Positions 1 to 7,810 of a stretch of DNA of 64,000 bases are shown here, piece by piece. How positions within the stretch are numbered: the stretch's first letter is position 1; each line of letters opens with the position of its first letter. The DNA is taken from contig CAMYMU010000039.1 of the NCBI GenBank assembly GCA_947259575.1, forward strand, positions 50,975 to 114,974, given 5' to 3'. The notes under the pieces were generated by a model. The model had not been told where the DNA came from and searched no databases. It saw only the letters and a program-made list of their open reading frames with translations. Made by a program: the position numbers and the translations under genes. This stretch comes from an uncultured Ectothiorhodospiraceae bacterium. GTDB taxonomy: Bacteria > Pseudomonadota > Gammaproteobacteria > UBA6429 > Thiohalophilaceae.

Positions 1-394
1 TGGAGATATCAGTTAACTCTCGTGGTTCACTGCGATATACAGGGATATTCAGTTTTTCTAATTGCGTGAGCTGTTGTCGATTGTTGGCACTTGACCAGGC
101 TATGACCAGGTCGGGTTTGTAAGATAGCAAACGTTCCATAATAAAGCGTTCATAATTCCCAATCTGTGGTTTGCTTTTTGCCGCTTCTGGAAAGTTACTG
201 AACTGCACCGTTGCAACCAGTTTGTCCTCAGCACCAAATGAATAGATCATCTCTGTCAATGAAGGTGCCAGGGTAATCACACGTTGCGCTGGTTTACTGA
301 GTTCTATTGTATTTTGTTCGTCGTCAACCACAGAGACTGCAATGACGGAATAGCTAACAGTCCACAACAAAAAAGCACTAAAATATTTCGTCAT
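1..394 (-). CDS. btuF: Periplasmic cobalamin/Fe-siderophore-type substrate-binding protein, BtuF-like (3' part cut by window edge)
   Basis: The minus strand reads an open frame from an ATG at 394 to the window edge, about 131 codons. It starts with a signal-peptide-like stretch (MTKYFSAFLLWTVSYSVIA) followed by a BtuF/periplasmic-binding domain: PAQRVITLAPSLTEMIYSFG, then GNYERFIMERLLSYKPDLVI. In this family the protein captures vitamin B12 (or an iron chelate) in the periplasm and delivers it to an ABC importer. The start codon overlaps the cobS stop as ATGA, so translation is probably coupled. The cob-gene context favours B12 over iron. The C-terminal lobe is outside the window. Confidence 0.82.
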   Translation of the reverse strand, partial: MTKYFSAFLLWTVSYSVIAVSVVDDEQNTIELSKPAQRVITLAPSLTEMIYSFGAEDKLVATVQFSNFPEAAKSKPQIGNYERFIMERLLSYKPDLVIAWSSANNRQQLTQLEKLNIPVYRSEPRELTDIS

Positions 395-1146
395 GATGCT
401 AAAAACTCAACGGCAGCAAAATCCAATAACACCAGAACTTCAATGATTTCGATTAAAGCACCTGCTGTATCACCTGTCGTTCCGCCGAGACGACGAACCA
501 GCAGAATGCGATAGAGAAAAACAGCTAACACTATCGAAACTAATATATAGATCGCCTTCCACTGCAAAACAACCAGGGCAAGCAAACCAACCGCAGCAAC
601 CATTGCCCAGGCCAGCTGGCGGGGCATTGCTAATGTAAGTTTTTCAGCAATGCCATTTGCTCGGACATAATTTGTTGTAAGCAACAGACCAATCACTGCC
701 GTCCTCGCTAGTATTGGTGTAACCAGTACAGCTAATAATAAATTACTATTAATATCATTCAATGCCAGTATTTTTATTATCAATAGCAATACGATTGCCA
801 CGATAGCTGCCACACCGACATGTGTATCTTTGAGAATCGACAGGGTCTTATCGCGATCACCATGACCCCCCAACCAGGCATCTGCGGTATCTGCTAATCC
901 ATCCAAATGGAGTGCGCCTGTTACAACAACCCAAACCATAACTAGCAACGCGGATGCAAGTAAGCTATCAAAGACACTAAGGAAAAATATACTCGCCAGC
1001 AAAACGAGGCCAAGTAACAGCCCAATCAAAGGATAAAATAAAATCGAATAACCTTGTGTAGCTCGATCCTCTTGCCCCTTAAGCCAATCAGCGGGGACCG
1101 GAAAGATGGTAAGGAAACTAAGTGCAGCAAGAAAACTTTGCCACAT
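391..1146 (-). CDS. cobS: Adenosylcobinamide-GDP ribazoletransferase (cobalamin synthase)
   Basis: 251-residue multi-span inner-membrane protein of normal family length. The acidic motif DGLADTADA (residues 82-90), followed by GGHGDRDKTLSILKDTHVG, is the family signature and the probable metal site. CobS joins adenosylcobinamide-GDP to alpha-ribazole or its phosphate, the last assembly step of the nucleotide loop. The gene sits between cobC and btuF with 1-nt and 4-nt overlaps, so it belongs to a tightly coupled operon. Confidence 0.95.
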   Translation of the reverse strand: MWQSFLAALSFLTIFPVPADWLKGQEDRATQGYSILFYPLIGLLLGLVLLASIFFLSVFDSLLASALLVMVWVVVTGALHLDGLADTADAWLGGHGDRDKTLSILKDTHVGVAAIVAIVLLLIIKILALNDINSNLLLAVLVTPILARTAVIGLLLTTNYVRANGIAEKLTLAMPRQLAWAMVAAVGLLALVVLQWKAIYILVSIVLAVFLYRILLVRRLGGTTGDTAGALIEIIEVLVLLDFAAVEFLAS

Positions 1147-1751
1147 TACAGTTTACCGTCATGAAAAATAAGCTGTGGGTAAAGCTTTGTTAGGTCATTT
1201 CCTTGATCAACTAAAATTCGCGTTAGCCCAGCGTTAGAAACTTTTATCCTGAATACATTTTCAATCGGCATGCCCAACATGTACTGCAAAGACATCCTGA
1301 TCACACCGGCATGACAGACAATCAGGATATGTTGATCTGTATGCTGGGAAAGTAACTTAACCCAGGCGGATTCAATTCTCTTCCTAAACTCAACAAGTGG
1401 TTCGGCTCCATCGGGGCGATTGTTAACCGGATCTCGCCAAAAAGCTTCCAGGGCGCCTGGCGTTTGCTGTTGAATTTCATTTGCAGTCATCCCTTCCCAG
1501 CTGCCAAAGCCTATTTCCATAAATTCTGGAGCAAAACTAACTGTCAACTTATGCCGTTCAGCTAGCTCATTAGCAAAATCGGCACAGCGCGAAAGTGGCG
1601 ATGAGATAATACTATCCCATGGGCAGTGATCAGCAACGGCAGCACGCATCTGTTGCCAGCCTTTGTCGCTTAAAGGGTCGTCTATCTGGCCTCGATACTT
1701 GCGGCCACCTACCGGTTCACCGTGACGAATCATATCTATCGTTGTTGTCAT
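1146..1751 (-). CDS. cobC: Alpha-ribazole-5'-phosphate phosphatase (histidine phosphatase family)
   Basis: 201-residue protein of the histidine phosphatase superfamily. The catalytic RHGE is at residues 9-12, the second Arg lies in SSPLSR (50-55), the acid in the GFGSWEGM region and the second catalytic His in VCHAG (His147). CobC removes the 5' phosphate from alpha-ribazole phosphate or from adenosylcobalamin-5'-phosphate. A generic phosphoglycerate-mutase-like phosphatase is possible from sequence alone, but its position between cobT and cobS makes the B12 role likely. It overlaps cobT by 4 nt and cobS by 1 nt. Confidence 0.9.
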   Translation of the reverse strand: MTTTIDMIRHGEPVGGRKYRGQIDDPLSDKGWQQMRAAVADHCPWDSIISSPLSRCADFANELAERHKLTVSFAPEFMEIGFGSWEGMTANEIQQQTPGALEAFWRDPVNNRPDGAEPLVEFRKRIESAWVKLLSQHTDQHILIVCHAGVIRMSLQYMLGMPIENVFRIKVSNAGLTRILVDQGNDLTKLYPQLIFHDGKL

Positions 1752-2824
1752 TCTGTTCCCTTCCCGGCCACACCTGCCTGGGAAAATGTTGCCATCTTAT
1801 TATGCAAAGCCAGGGCATGTCGGATGATCGACACTGCGACCGCTGCGCCACTGCCCTCACCCAAACGCATGTTTAAATCGATCAGTGGCTTAGCTGACAT
1901 TGCGGTTAGGATATGAATATGGCCAGGTTCTTGTGATTGATGCGAAAACAAAAACCAGTCAGACGCATCTTTGTTAAGTGCCTGAGCATACATGGCTGCT
2001 ACTCCGGCAATAAAGCCATCCACTAACACCGGGATCTGATGTTGTGCACAATAAATATAGGCACCAATCAGAGCAGCGATCTCAACGCCGCCAAAACAAC
2101 GTAGTTTGTCGAGAACCGTTACCGCATCCTTTTTATGAAAGTGCAAGGCCTGTTCGATAACAAAACGCTTATGATTTACACCTTGTTCGTCAAGACCTGT
2201 TCCCGGCCCGGCAAGTTGTTCCACACTCATCTCAAGCAGCGATGCCGCCAGTGCAGTCGCGCTAGTGGTATTGCCAATCCCCATTTCGCCGCCAATAAAT
2301 AATTGCATACCATTAGTGATCGCCTCTTCGGCAACGTCACGTCCAATCACAAACGCTTTATCAAGCGCATCAAAACTCATGGCAGGATGTTTTGAAAAGT
2401 TGGCAGTTCCGTCAACTACACGTTTTACTACTACATTAGCGGATTGACTCGCTGCTGCATTCACACCCACATCCACCACGGTCAGGGTCGCATCTAGCTC
2501 TTTGGCAAGCACACTAATCGCGGCTCCACCCTCAACAAAGTTTTCTACCATCTGTGCGGTTACTGCTTGAGGAAAGGCGCTGATATTTTCTTCTGTGATG
2601 CCGTGGTCACCGGCAAACACCGCGATATGAATGTTATTCAACTCAGGATTTTTCTTACCTTGCATTGCTGCGAGCGCAATAGCAATGTCTTCCAATCGAC
2701 CTAAGGCACCTGGCGGCTTGGTAAGTTGACGTTGATGCGCACTTGCAGCATCGGCGATTTCCTGATCTGGTTTACGAATAACCTGCGTTAGCCAATCAAA
2801 ATTCTGATCCATGCTAAGACTCAA
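1748..2824 (-). CDS. cobT: Nicotinate-nucleotide--dimethylbenzimidazole phosphoribosyltransferase
   Basis: 358 residues, the normal CobT length. The enzyme transfers phosphoribose from nicotinate mononucleotide to dimethylbenzimidazole, forming alpha-ribazole-5'-phosphate. Family motifs are visible: KPPGALGRLE near the N terminus, FAGDHGITEENISAFP, and the C-terminal RLGEGSGAA, in which Glu323 corresponds to the catalytic base. It overlaps cobU by 11 nt. No dimethylbenzimidazole-synthesis gene is visible in the window, so the lower base must come from elsewhere. Confidence 0.96.
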   Translation of the reverse strand: MSLSMDQNFDWLTQVIRKPDQEIADAASAHQRQLTKPPGALGRLEDIAIALAAMQGKKNPELNNIHIAVFAGDHGITEENISAFPQAVTAQMVENFVEGGAAISVLAKELDATLTVVDVGVNAAASQSANVVVKRVVDGTANFSKHPAMSFDALDKAFVIGRDVAEEAITNGMQLFIGGEMGIGNTTSATALAASLLEMSVEQLAGPGTGLDEQGVNHKRFVIEQALHFHKKDAVTVLDKLRCFGGVEIAALIGAYIYCAQHQIPVLVDGFIAGVAAMYAQALNKDASDWFLFSHQSQEPGHIHILTAMSAKPLIDLNMRLGEGSGAAVAVSIIRHALALHNKMATFSQAGVAGKGTE

Positions 2825-3359
2825 AGCCCCCTGGTTGATATTTTATCCTGTTCGGGATGCCCGCAATCATTTGTGTCACTCGCTGACAACGTGCAGCTAG
2901 AGCCTGATGCAGGCGACCCGCTTCATCGACAAAACGGCGTGTCTCGACGCCCATCGGTACAATCCCCATCCCCACTTCATTGCTAACAAAAATAACGGAT
3001 GAGGTTAACTCAGACAGGCTTGCCAATAATGAATCTACCTCTTGATGCATTAGTTCTTTATCACGCATTAATAAATTTGTTAGCCACAACGTCAGGCAAT
3101 CAACGATGATATATTCTGAGCTGGCATTGTGTTGTTTTAAAATACTGGCTAACTTGATCGGTTCTTCTATGGTCTGCCAGTCGTGGGGACGCGTTGCCCT
3201 GTGATGTTCAATACGATCGGCCATCTCACTGTCTTCTGCCGTCGCCGTCGCGATATACAAGACGTTCGCTGTACTAACCTGCTTGATAAATGCCTGTGCA
3301 CATTGTTCTGCGTAGGCGCTTTTTCCAGAACGCGCACCACCTAGTACCAGCTCGAGCAT
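2814..3359 (-). CDS. cobU: Bifunctional adenosylcobinamide kinase / adenosylcobinamide-phosphate guanylyltransferase
   Basis: 181-residue P-loop protein with GGARSGKS at residues 7-14. The region MADRIEHHRATRP (around 46-58) carries the histidine that is guanylylated in CobU, and SNEVGMGIVP is the conserved loop. The enzyme phosphorylates adenosylcobinamide and then attaches GMP, which feeds CobS. It starts 9 nt after ampE ends. Together with cobT, cobC and cobS it gives a full nucleotide-loop assembly and cobinamide-salvage set. Confidence 0.95.
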   Translation of the reverse strand: MLELVLGGARSGKSAYAEQCAQAFIKQVSTANVLYIATATAEDSEMADRIEHHRATRPHDWQTIEEPIKLASILKQHNASSEYIIVDCLTLWLTNLLMRDKELMHQEVDSLLASLSELTSSVIFVSNEVGMGIVPMGVETRRFVDEAGRLHQALAARCQRVTQMIAGIPNRIKYQPGGFES

Positions 3360-3368
3360 AAACTTAAG

Positions 3369-4232
3369 TTAGACTACCCAGCTAGCTATGACGATAATCG
3401 CCAGGAAAGTGATACATGCCAGAACAGCACGCTTAGCCAGGGAGAGACACGCAATAATCGAATCTATATTCACCTCATTGTCTGTACTACAATCGTGAAT
3501 GTGTAAAGCACCCAGGCCTGCTTCAAACAGTAGTCCATCACTATCAGACTGCCACAGGTCTGAAACCTTGCGTAGTGAATGCATCACATCCACGAAACTA
3601 CCGACTACCGCAAAACACAACACCGTTAAACGCGCGGGTACCCACATCAGGATCTGATAAAGATCTAACACGGCATTGGCAAAGCCCGATTGTGTACCGG
3701 TGAAACGATCCTGGAGTAGACATGCCATACGAAACAATACCGCGCCCACGGGGCCGAGAACAATAAACCAGAAAAAGACACCTAGTATGCTGCTGCACAC
3801 TTTAATAAATAGCGTTTCTTTTACGTACTGTGACGTCGCGACGGGATCGGGATCTGCCTCACGTCCCAGAATTTTTTCTGCATGTATATGGGCCTCAGCC
3901 GCATCGCCATCTTGTAAGGCTTTGATGTAATCCTTAGTTTGTCGAATCGGGTCACTCGGTCCTAACGACATAGATAAAACCGCGACACCAAATGCAAACT
4001 CAAACACACCCCATACGCCACCCAGCATGGCCGCGACTAACCAGACGGCAAATATGACAGGGGCAATAATCGCGAGCACCACAACCGGCCCATCACGAAA
4101 ACTGTTTGATTCCGTTTTATGCGTGACCCAATCCGTTAATTGAGAAAACCAGTCGAAGCGCCGCCAATCCTCGAGCTGCTTTACAGTCAGCTCAATACCA
4201 ATGCTTAGAATAATGGATATGAAAAAAATCAC
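3369..4232 (-). CDS. ampE: AmpE-like inner membrane protein (CobD/CbiB superfamily)
   Basis: 287-residue polytopic membrane protein. AmpE of enteric bacteria has almost the same length and the same pattern: an N-terminal membrane start, a hydrophilic part, then hydrophobic segments around FIKVCSSILGVFFWFIVLGP and VPARLTVLCFAVVG. AmpE was described as a membrane partner in beta-lactamase induction. It also belongs to the superfamily of CobD/CbiB, which makes adenosylcobinamide phosphate. Position directly after ampD favours AmpE. Position directly before cobU leaves a cobalamin role open, and sequence alone does not decide. Confidence 0.75.
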   Translation of the reverse strand: MIFFISIILSIGIELTVKQLEDWRRFDWFSQLTDWVTHKTESNSFRDGPVVVLAIIAPVIFAVWLVAAMLGGVWGVFEFAFGVAVLSMSLGPSDPIRQTKDYIKALQDGDAAEAHIHAEKILGREADPDPVATSQYVKETLFIKVCSSILGVFFWFIVLGPVGAVLFRMACLLQDRFTGTQSGFANAVLDLYQILMWVPARLTVLCFAVVGSFVDVMHSLRKVSDLWQSDSDGLLFEAGLGALHIHDCSTDNEVNIDSIIACLSLAKRAVLACITFLAIIVIASWVV

Positions 4233-4269
4233 AGGCTATGAGGTCCTTTCCGGCTTTTATCTGGTTAGT

Positions 4270-4851
4270 TTATCCTAATCTTTCATCCAGCACATGAGCC
4301 AATTTTGCCCAATCAAACGCAGATCCCGGGTCAGTCTTGCGGCCAGGGGCAATATTCGAGTGCCCAGTTATACGATCTCGCGATATTGCAGGATATGCGG
4401 TTAAAATCGCCTCAATTACCGCCCCCAGTTGCTGGTACTGATTGCCCGTATACTCAACCTCATCCGTGCCTTCTAGCTCAATACCTATCGAAAAGTCGTT
4501 ACACGCTTCTCGTCCTTCATATTGTGATTTACCCGCATGCCAGGCCCTTTTCTGAAAGGGGACAAACTGGATAATACTGCCGTCCCGACGAATAAACAGA
4601 TGTGCTGAGACCCGCATATCCTTAATTTCATCAAATCCAGGATCTAGGGTGTGATTGAGCCGGTTGGTGAAAAAATGCTCTACATAGGGGCCTCCAAACT
4701 GGCCCGCTGGCAGGCTAATCCCGTGCAACACTATCAAGCTGATATCGTCCGCAACCGGGCGATCGTCACAATTAGGCGAGGCTATATAAGGGATATCCAT
4801 CAGCAAGGATGACGGCTTGTCGACCTTAAGATCCATTTTGATTATTTCCAT
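4270..4851 (-). CDS. ampD: 1,6-anhydro-N-acetylmuramyl-L-alanine amidase AmpD
   Basis: 193-residue zinc amidase of the amidase_2 family. Predicted zinc ligands are His43 (VLHGISLPAG), His164 (GHSNIAPGRK) and Asp174, with Lys172 and a Glu in SIGIELEG as catalytic residues. There is no signal peptide, so it should act in the cytoplasm, where AmpD cleaves anhydromuropeptides during cell-wall recycling. It is the first gene of the minus-strand run that continues through ampE into the cob genes. The start could also be the Met at residue 6. It is divergent from the AGCS symporter gene. Confidence 0.94.
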   Translation of the reverse strand: MEIIKMDLKVDKPSSLLMDIPYIASPNCDDRPVADDISLIVLHGISLPAGQFGGPYVEHFFTNRLNHTLDPGFDEIKDMRVSAHLFIRRDGSIIQFVPFQKRAWHAGKSQYEGREACNDFSIGIELEGTDEVEYTGNQYQQLGAVIEAILTAYPAISRDRITGHSNIAPGRKTDPGSAFDWAKLAHVLDERLG

Positions 4852-4949
4852 ATAGCGCGTCCTTTATCCTCGCCTTCTAAAAGAATTTTGATATTATCAG
4901 GTGCAACGACACTCCCTTCAATAAAAACAATCCAGGAGTACCCGCAATC

Positions 4950-6353
4950 ATGGACAATATCGCCGCCTTGCTTTCCACTATAGAGAATGACTACGTATGG
5001 GGTCCGGTTACGATCCTGCTACTGGTCGGCACCGGTTTGTACCTCACCATTGGACTTGCCTTCATGCCGATTCGAAAATTAGGCACAGGTTTCAAACTGC
5101 TGTGGCAAGGGCGTAAGGAAGACCGAAGCGAAGGTGATATCAGTCCGTTTAATGCATTAATGACGGCCATGTCGGCAACCGTTGGTACGGGTAACATCGT
5201 CGGTGTCGCAGGTGCCATCGCAATCGGCGGACCGGGTGCAATTTTCTGGATGTGGATCACCGCCCTGGTTGGCATGGCAACAAAATATTCAGAAGCTGTG
5301 CTTGCAGTGAAATACAGAGAAACCGACGAGCGCGGTAAACACCAGGGTGGCCCGATGTACTACATCAAAAATGGCCTGGGTAAAAACTGGACCTGGCTTG
5401 CCTTTTTGTTCGCCCTGTTCGGCGCGCTGGCAGCATTTGGAATCGGTAATGGTGTACAGTCCAACGCGGCCGCAAATAACATTGCCGTATTGTTTGTCAA
5501 CGAAGGCTGGATTAGCAATGAGTCCAGCGGTACGGTGATCTGGATAACTGGGGCCATCCTAAGCATCCTGGTGGGACTGGTGATCATTGGTGGCGTTCAT
5601 CGCATTGGTGCCTTTGCCGGTAAGATCGTTCCAATCATGACACTCTTTTATGTTGGGGGCGCCCTTTTAATTATCCTGACCAACATCACCGCTGTCCCCG
5701 CTGCCATCTGGTTAATCCTGGATCATGCATTTACAGGCTCTGCTGTAGCAGGTGGTTTTGTCTGGGCCGTCATCATGACAGCCATCCAAGCAGGTGTTGC
5801 CAGAGGCCTGTTCTCTAATGAAGCCGGTCTGGGTACCGCACCGATTGCACACGCTGCAGCAAAAACTGATGACCCGGTTAAGCAAGGCACAATCGCAATG
5901 TTGGGTACCTTTCTCGACACAATTGTTATCTGCTCGATGACGGCTTTAGTTATCATTATTATGAATGGTTGGACCCAAATCGATCCTGTGACCGGTGATC
6001 TTATGTCTAAAGCCGCGATGACATCTTATTCCTTTTCTCAGGGACTGAGCGGTTATGGCCAATATATTGTTAGCTTTGGCATGATATTTTTTACTTTTAC
6101 CACCATCATCGGCTGGAGTTTTTATGGCGAGCGTTGTGCGGAATACTTGCTTGGGGTTAAGGTGATTATTTTTTATCGCATATTTTGGGTCGCCGTCGTT
6201 TTTTTAGGTACAACCTTAAAGCTAGACGTGGTGTGGACCATCGCAGGAATCTTAAATGGACTGATGGCCATTCCAAACTTGATCGGTTTGCTTCTGCTAA
6301 GTCCAATTATCTTTAAGCTGACAAAAGATTACTACGCCAACAAACCTTTATAG
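4950..6353 (+). CDS. Sodium:alanine/glycine symporter (AGCS family)
   Basis: 467-residue membrane protein with about ten or more hydrophobic segments. The family signature is clear: SATVGTGNIVGVAGAIAIGG (around 74-93), GPGAIFWMWITALVGMATK, KHQGGPMYYI, and GLFSNEAGLGTAPIAHAA in the second half. AGCS carriers import alanine or glycine with Na+. An AGGAG ribosome site precedes the ATG at a slightly long spacing. nadC follows after 2 nt, so the two genes are probably co-transcribed. Which amino acid is carried cannot be read from the sequence. Confidence 0.93.
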   Translation: MDNIAALLSTIENDYVWGPVTILLLVGTGLYLTIGLAFMPIRKLGTGFKLLWQGRKEDRSEGDISPFNALMTAMSATVGTGNIVGVAGAIAIGGPGAIFWMWITALVGMATKYSEAVLAVKYRETDERGKHQGGPMYYIKNGLGKNWTWLAFLFALFGALAAFGIGNGVQSNAAANNIAVLFVNEGWISNESSGTVIWITGAILSILVGLVIIGGVHRIGAFAGKIVPIMTLFYVGGALLIILTNITAVPAAIWLILDHAFTGSAVAGGFVWAVIMTAIQAGVARGLFSNEAGLGTAPIAHAAAKTDDPVKQGTIAMLGTFLDTIVICSMTALVIIIMNGWTQIDPVTGDLMSKAAMTSYSFSQGLSGYGQYIVSFGMIFFTFTTIIGWSFYGERCAEYLLGVKVIIFYRIFWVAVVFLGTTLKLDVVWTIAGILNGLMAIPNLIGLLLLSPIIFKLTKDYYANKPL

Positions 6354-6355
6354 TC

Positions 6356-7198
6356 ATGCAAATAAACTTGGAAAATGTTAGTGAAAGTATTACTGAACAA
6401 GTCAGGCTCGTACTACTTGAAGATGTAGGCACCGGCGATGTCACCGCAAACCTGATCGATGCCCAACAGACATCAAATGCAAAAGTGATCACACGCGAAG
6501 CAGGCGTCTTATGTGGTCAGGCATGGTTTGATGAAACATTTAAACAAGTTAATTCTAACATAGAGATTGACTGGCAGGTCAAAGAAGGTTCTCTGATAAA
6601 AGCAGAGCAGACACTTTGTACGATTACAGGCCAAACTCGCGCGCTACTGACGGCAGAGCGAGCCGCCCTAAACTTTTTACAAACACTCGCCGGCACAGCG
6701 ACGACAACCAAACAATACGTCGATAAACTGGAAGGCACTGGCGTTCAAATACTCGATACCCGCAAAACCATCCCCGGCCTTAGACTTGCACAAAAATATG
6801 CCGTGCACTGTGGCGGAGGAAAAAATCACAGGATAGGTCTCTATGACATGATCCTGATTAAAGAAAACCATATCGCCAGTTGCGGCTCAATAACCACCGC
6901 CCTGCAAAAGGCGCAAGCCGTAAACAATGAAATTGAAATAGAAATAGAAGTAGAAAACCTTGATGAATTAGAACAAGCCTTAAACGCAGGTGCAAAACGC
7001 GTCCTGCTCGACAACTTTAGTATTGAAACACTCAAGCAAGCCGTCAGCCTAAATCAACAACGAGCCAAACTGGAAGTATCAGGCAACATCACCCTGGAAA
7101 ATATTCGGGACTATGCGCTGACGGGGATAGATTATATTTCCAGTGGGGCTATAACCAAACATGTTAGGGCATTGGATTTGTCTATGCAGTTTGTATGA
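6356..7198 (+). CDS. nadC: Nicotinate-nucleotide pyrophosphorylase (carboxylating)
   Basis: 280-residue quinolinate phosphoribosyltransferase, the entry step of NAD synthesis from quinolinate. Family motifs present: LEDVGTGDVTA near the N terminus, NFLQTLAGTAT, LDTRKTIPGLR, VHCGGGKNHR and LIKENHI, with the substrate-binding Arg and Lys residues in them. A nadC neighbour for ampD is common in gammaproteobacteria. No nadA or nadB is in the window. The gene ends just before the first copy of the dispersed repeat. Confidence 0.96.
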   Translation: MQINLENVSESITEQVRLVLLEDVGTGDVTANLIDAQQTSNAKVITREAGVLCGQAWFDETFKQVNSNIEIDWQVKEGSLIKAEQTLCTITGQTRALLTAERAALNFLQTLAGTATTTKQYVDKLEGTGVQILDTRKTIPGLRLAQKYAVHCGGGKNHRIGLYDMILIKENHIASCGSITTALQKAQAVNNEIEIEIEVENLDELEQALNAGAKRVLLDNFSIETLKQAVSLNQQRAKLEVSGNITLENIRDYALTGIDYISSGAITKHVRALDLSMQFV

Positions 7199-7204
7199 GT
7201 TTTT

Positions 7205-7711
7205 TCGCTCTCGCCGAGAGCGACCTACTTTCTTGTATCGACAAGAAAGTAGGCAAAGAAACTCTTCCCCTGCGCTTGCCAAGCATTCGCTGCTTATTGG
7301 CTTGCTCAGTGAAACTTTGTGATTCGCCTTCCCTGGCTCATCACAAAGGCTCGGCTTCCTGCCTCGCCCCGTTCGGGTTTCAATTGCGCTTAGCCAAACG
7401 CCTCTCATGGCGCGCAAGGGAATTATCCACTGAGCGATTACAGTGTTAGTTACCCAGAAGTTATCTCTGCCGTTGTTGTGAGCAAATCTCCCCCATGTGC
7501 GGATGTGTGAGTTTTCGTGATTTTTGAAAAAATTAGAATAAGAGCGAGCCATGGACGGCGAGCCCGGTTTTGCTGAGCATGGATGCGAATCAAAACCGGA
7601 CAAGGCAAAAAATACTAAAACTCACTGTTTACATCCGCAACGGGGGTGTCGTTTCTTTTGGATACTTTTCTTTGGACAAGCAAAGAAAAGTATCTCGCTT
7701 CAGTGAAGCGA
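7205..7711. repeat. Dispersed non-coding structured repeat, copy 1
   Basis: About 507 bp between the ends of nadC and the PilZ-like gene, related to 31561-32157. Architecture: outer palindrome TCGCTCTCG/CGAGAGCGA (7205-7223), hairpin with arms CCTACTTTCTTGT/ACAAGAAAGTAGG (7224-7253), body, hairpin with arms GATACTTTTCTTTG/CAAAGAAAAGTATC (7661-7694), outer palindrome TCGCTTCAGTGAAGCGA (7695-7711). Two body blocks are nearly identical to copy 2: 7334-7435 and about 7475-7650. The second is framed by a long imperfect inverted repeat (7490-7646) and holds an inner hairpin CCGGTTTTG/CAAAACCGG. Open frames crossing it are not conserved between the copies, so it is probably not coding. Confidence 0.85.
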
Positions 7712-7810
7712 AAAAGAGATATACTAATAAAGTAGATTCCCTGCGCCCAGGAAATGACGAGAAAAAAATAGGAATAGCGAAGAGCCTCAGAAAGACGAAA
7801 AAACCTAAAA

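Noticed and set aside
4852..4949. Cobalamin riboswitch before the ampD-cob operon
   Set aside because: The spacer is only 98 bp and shows no B12-box-like sequence; the other spacers in the operon are shorter.
7079..7603. 174-codon minus-strand frame across the nadC end and repeat copy 1
   Set aside because: It is antisense to nadC and to the structured repeat, has no ribosome site and no family.
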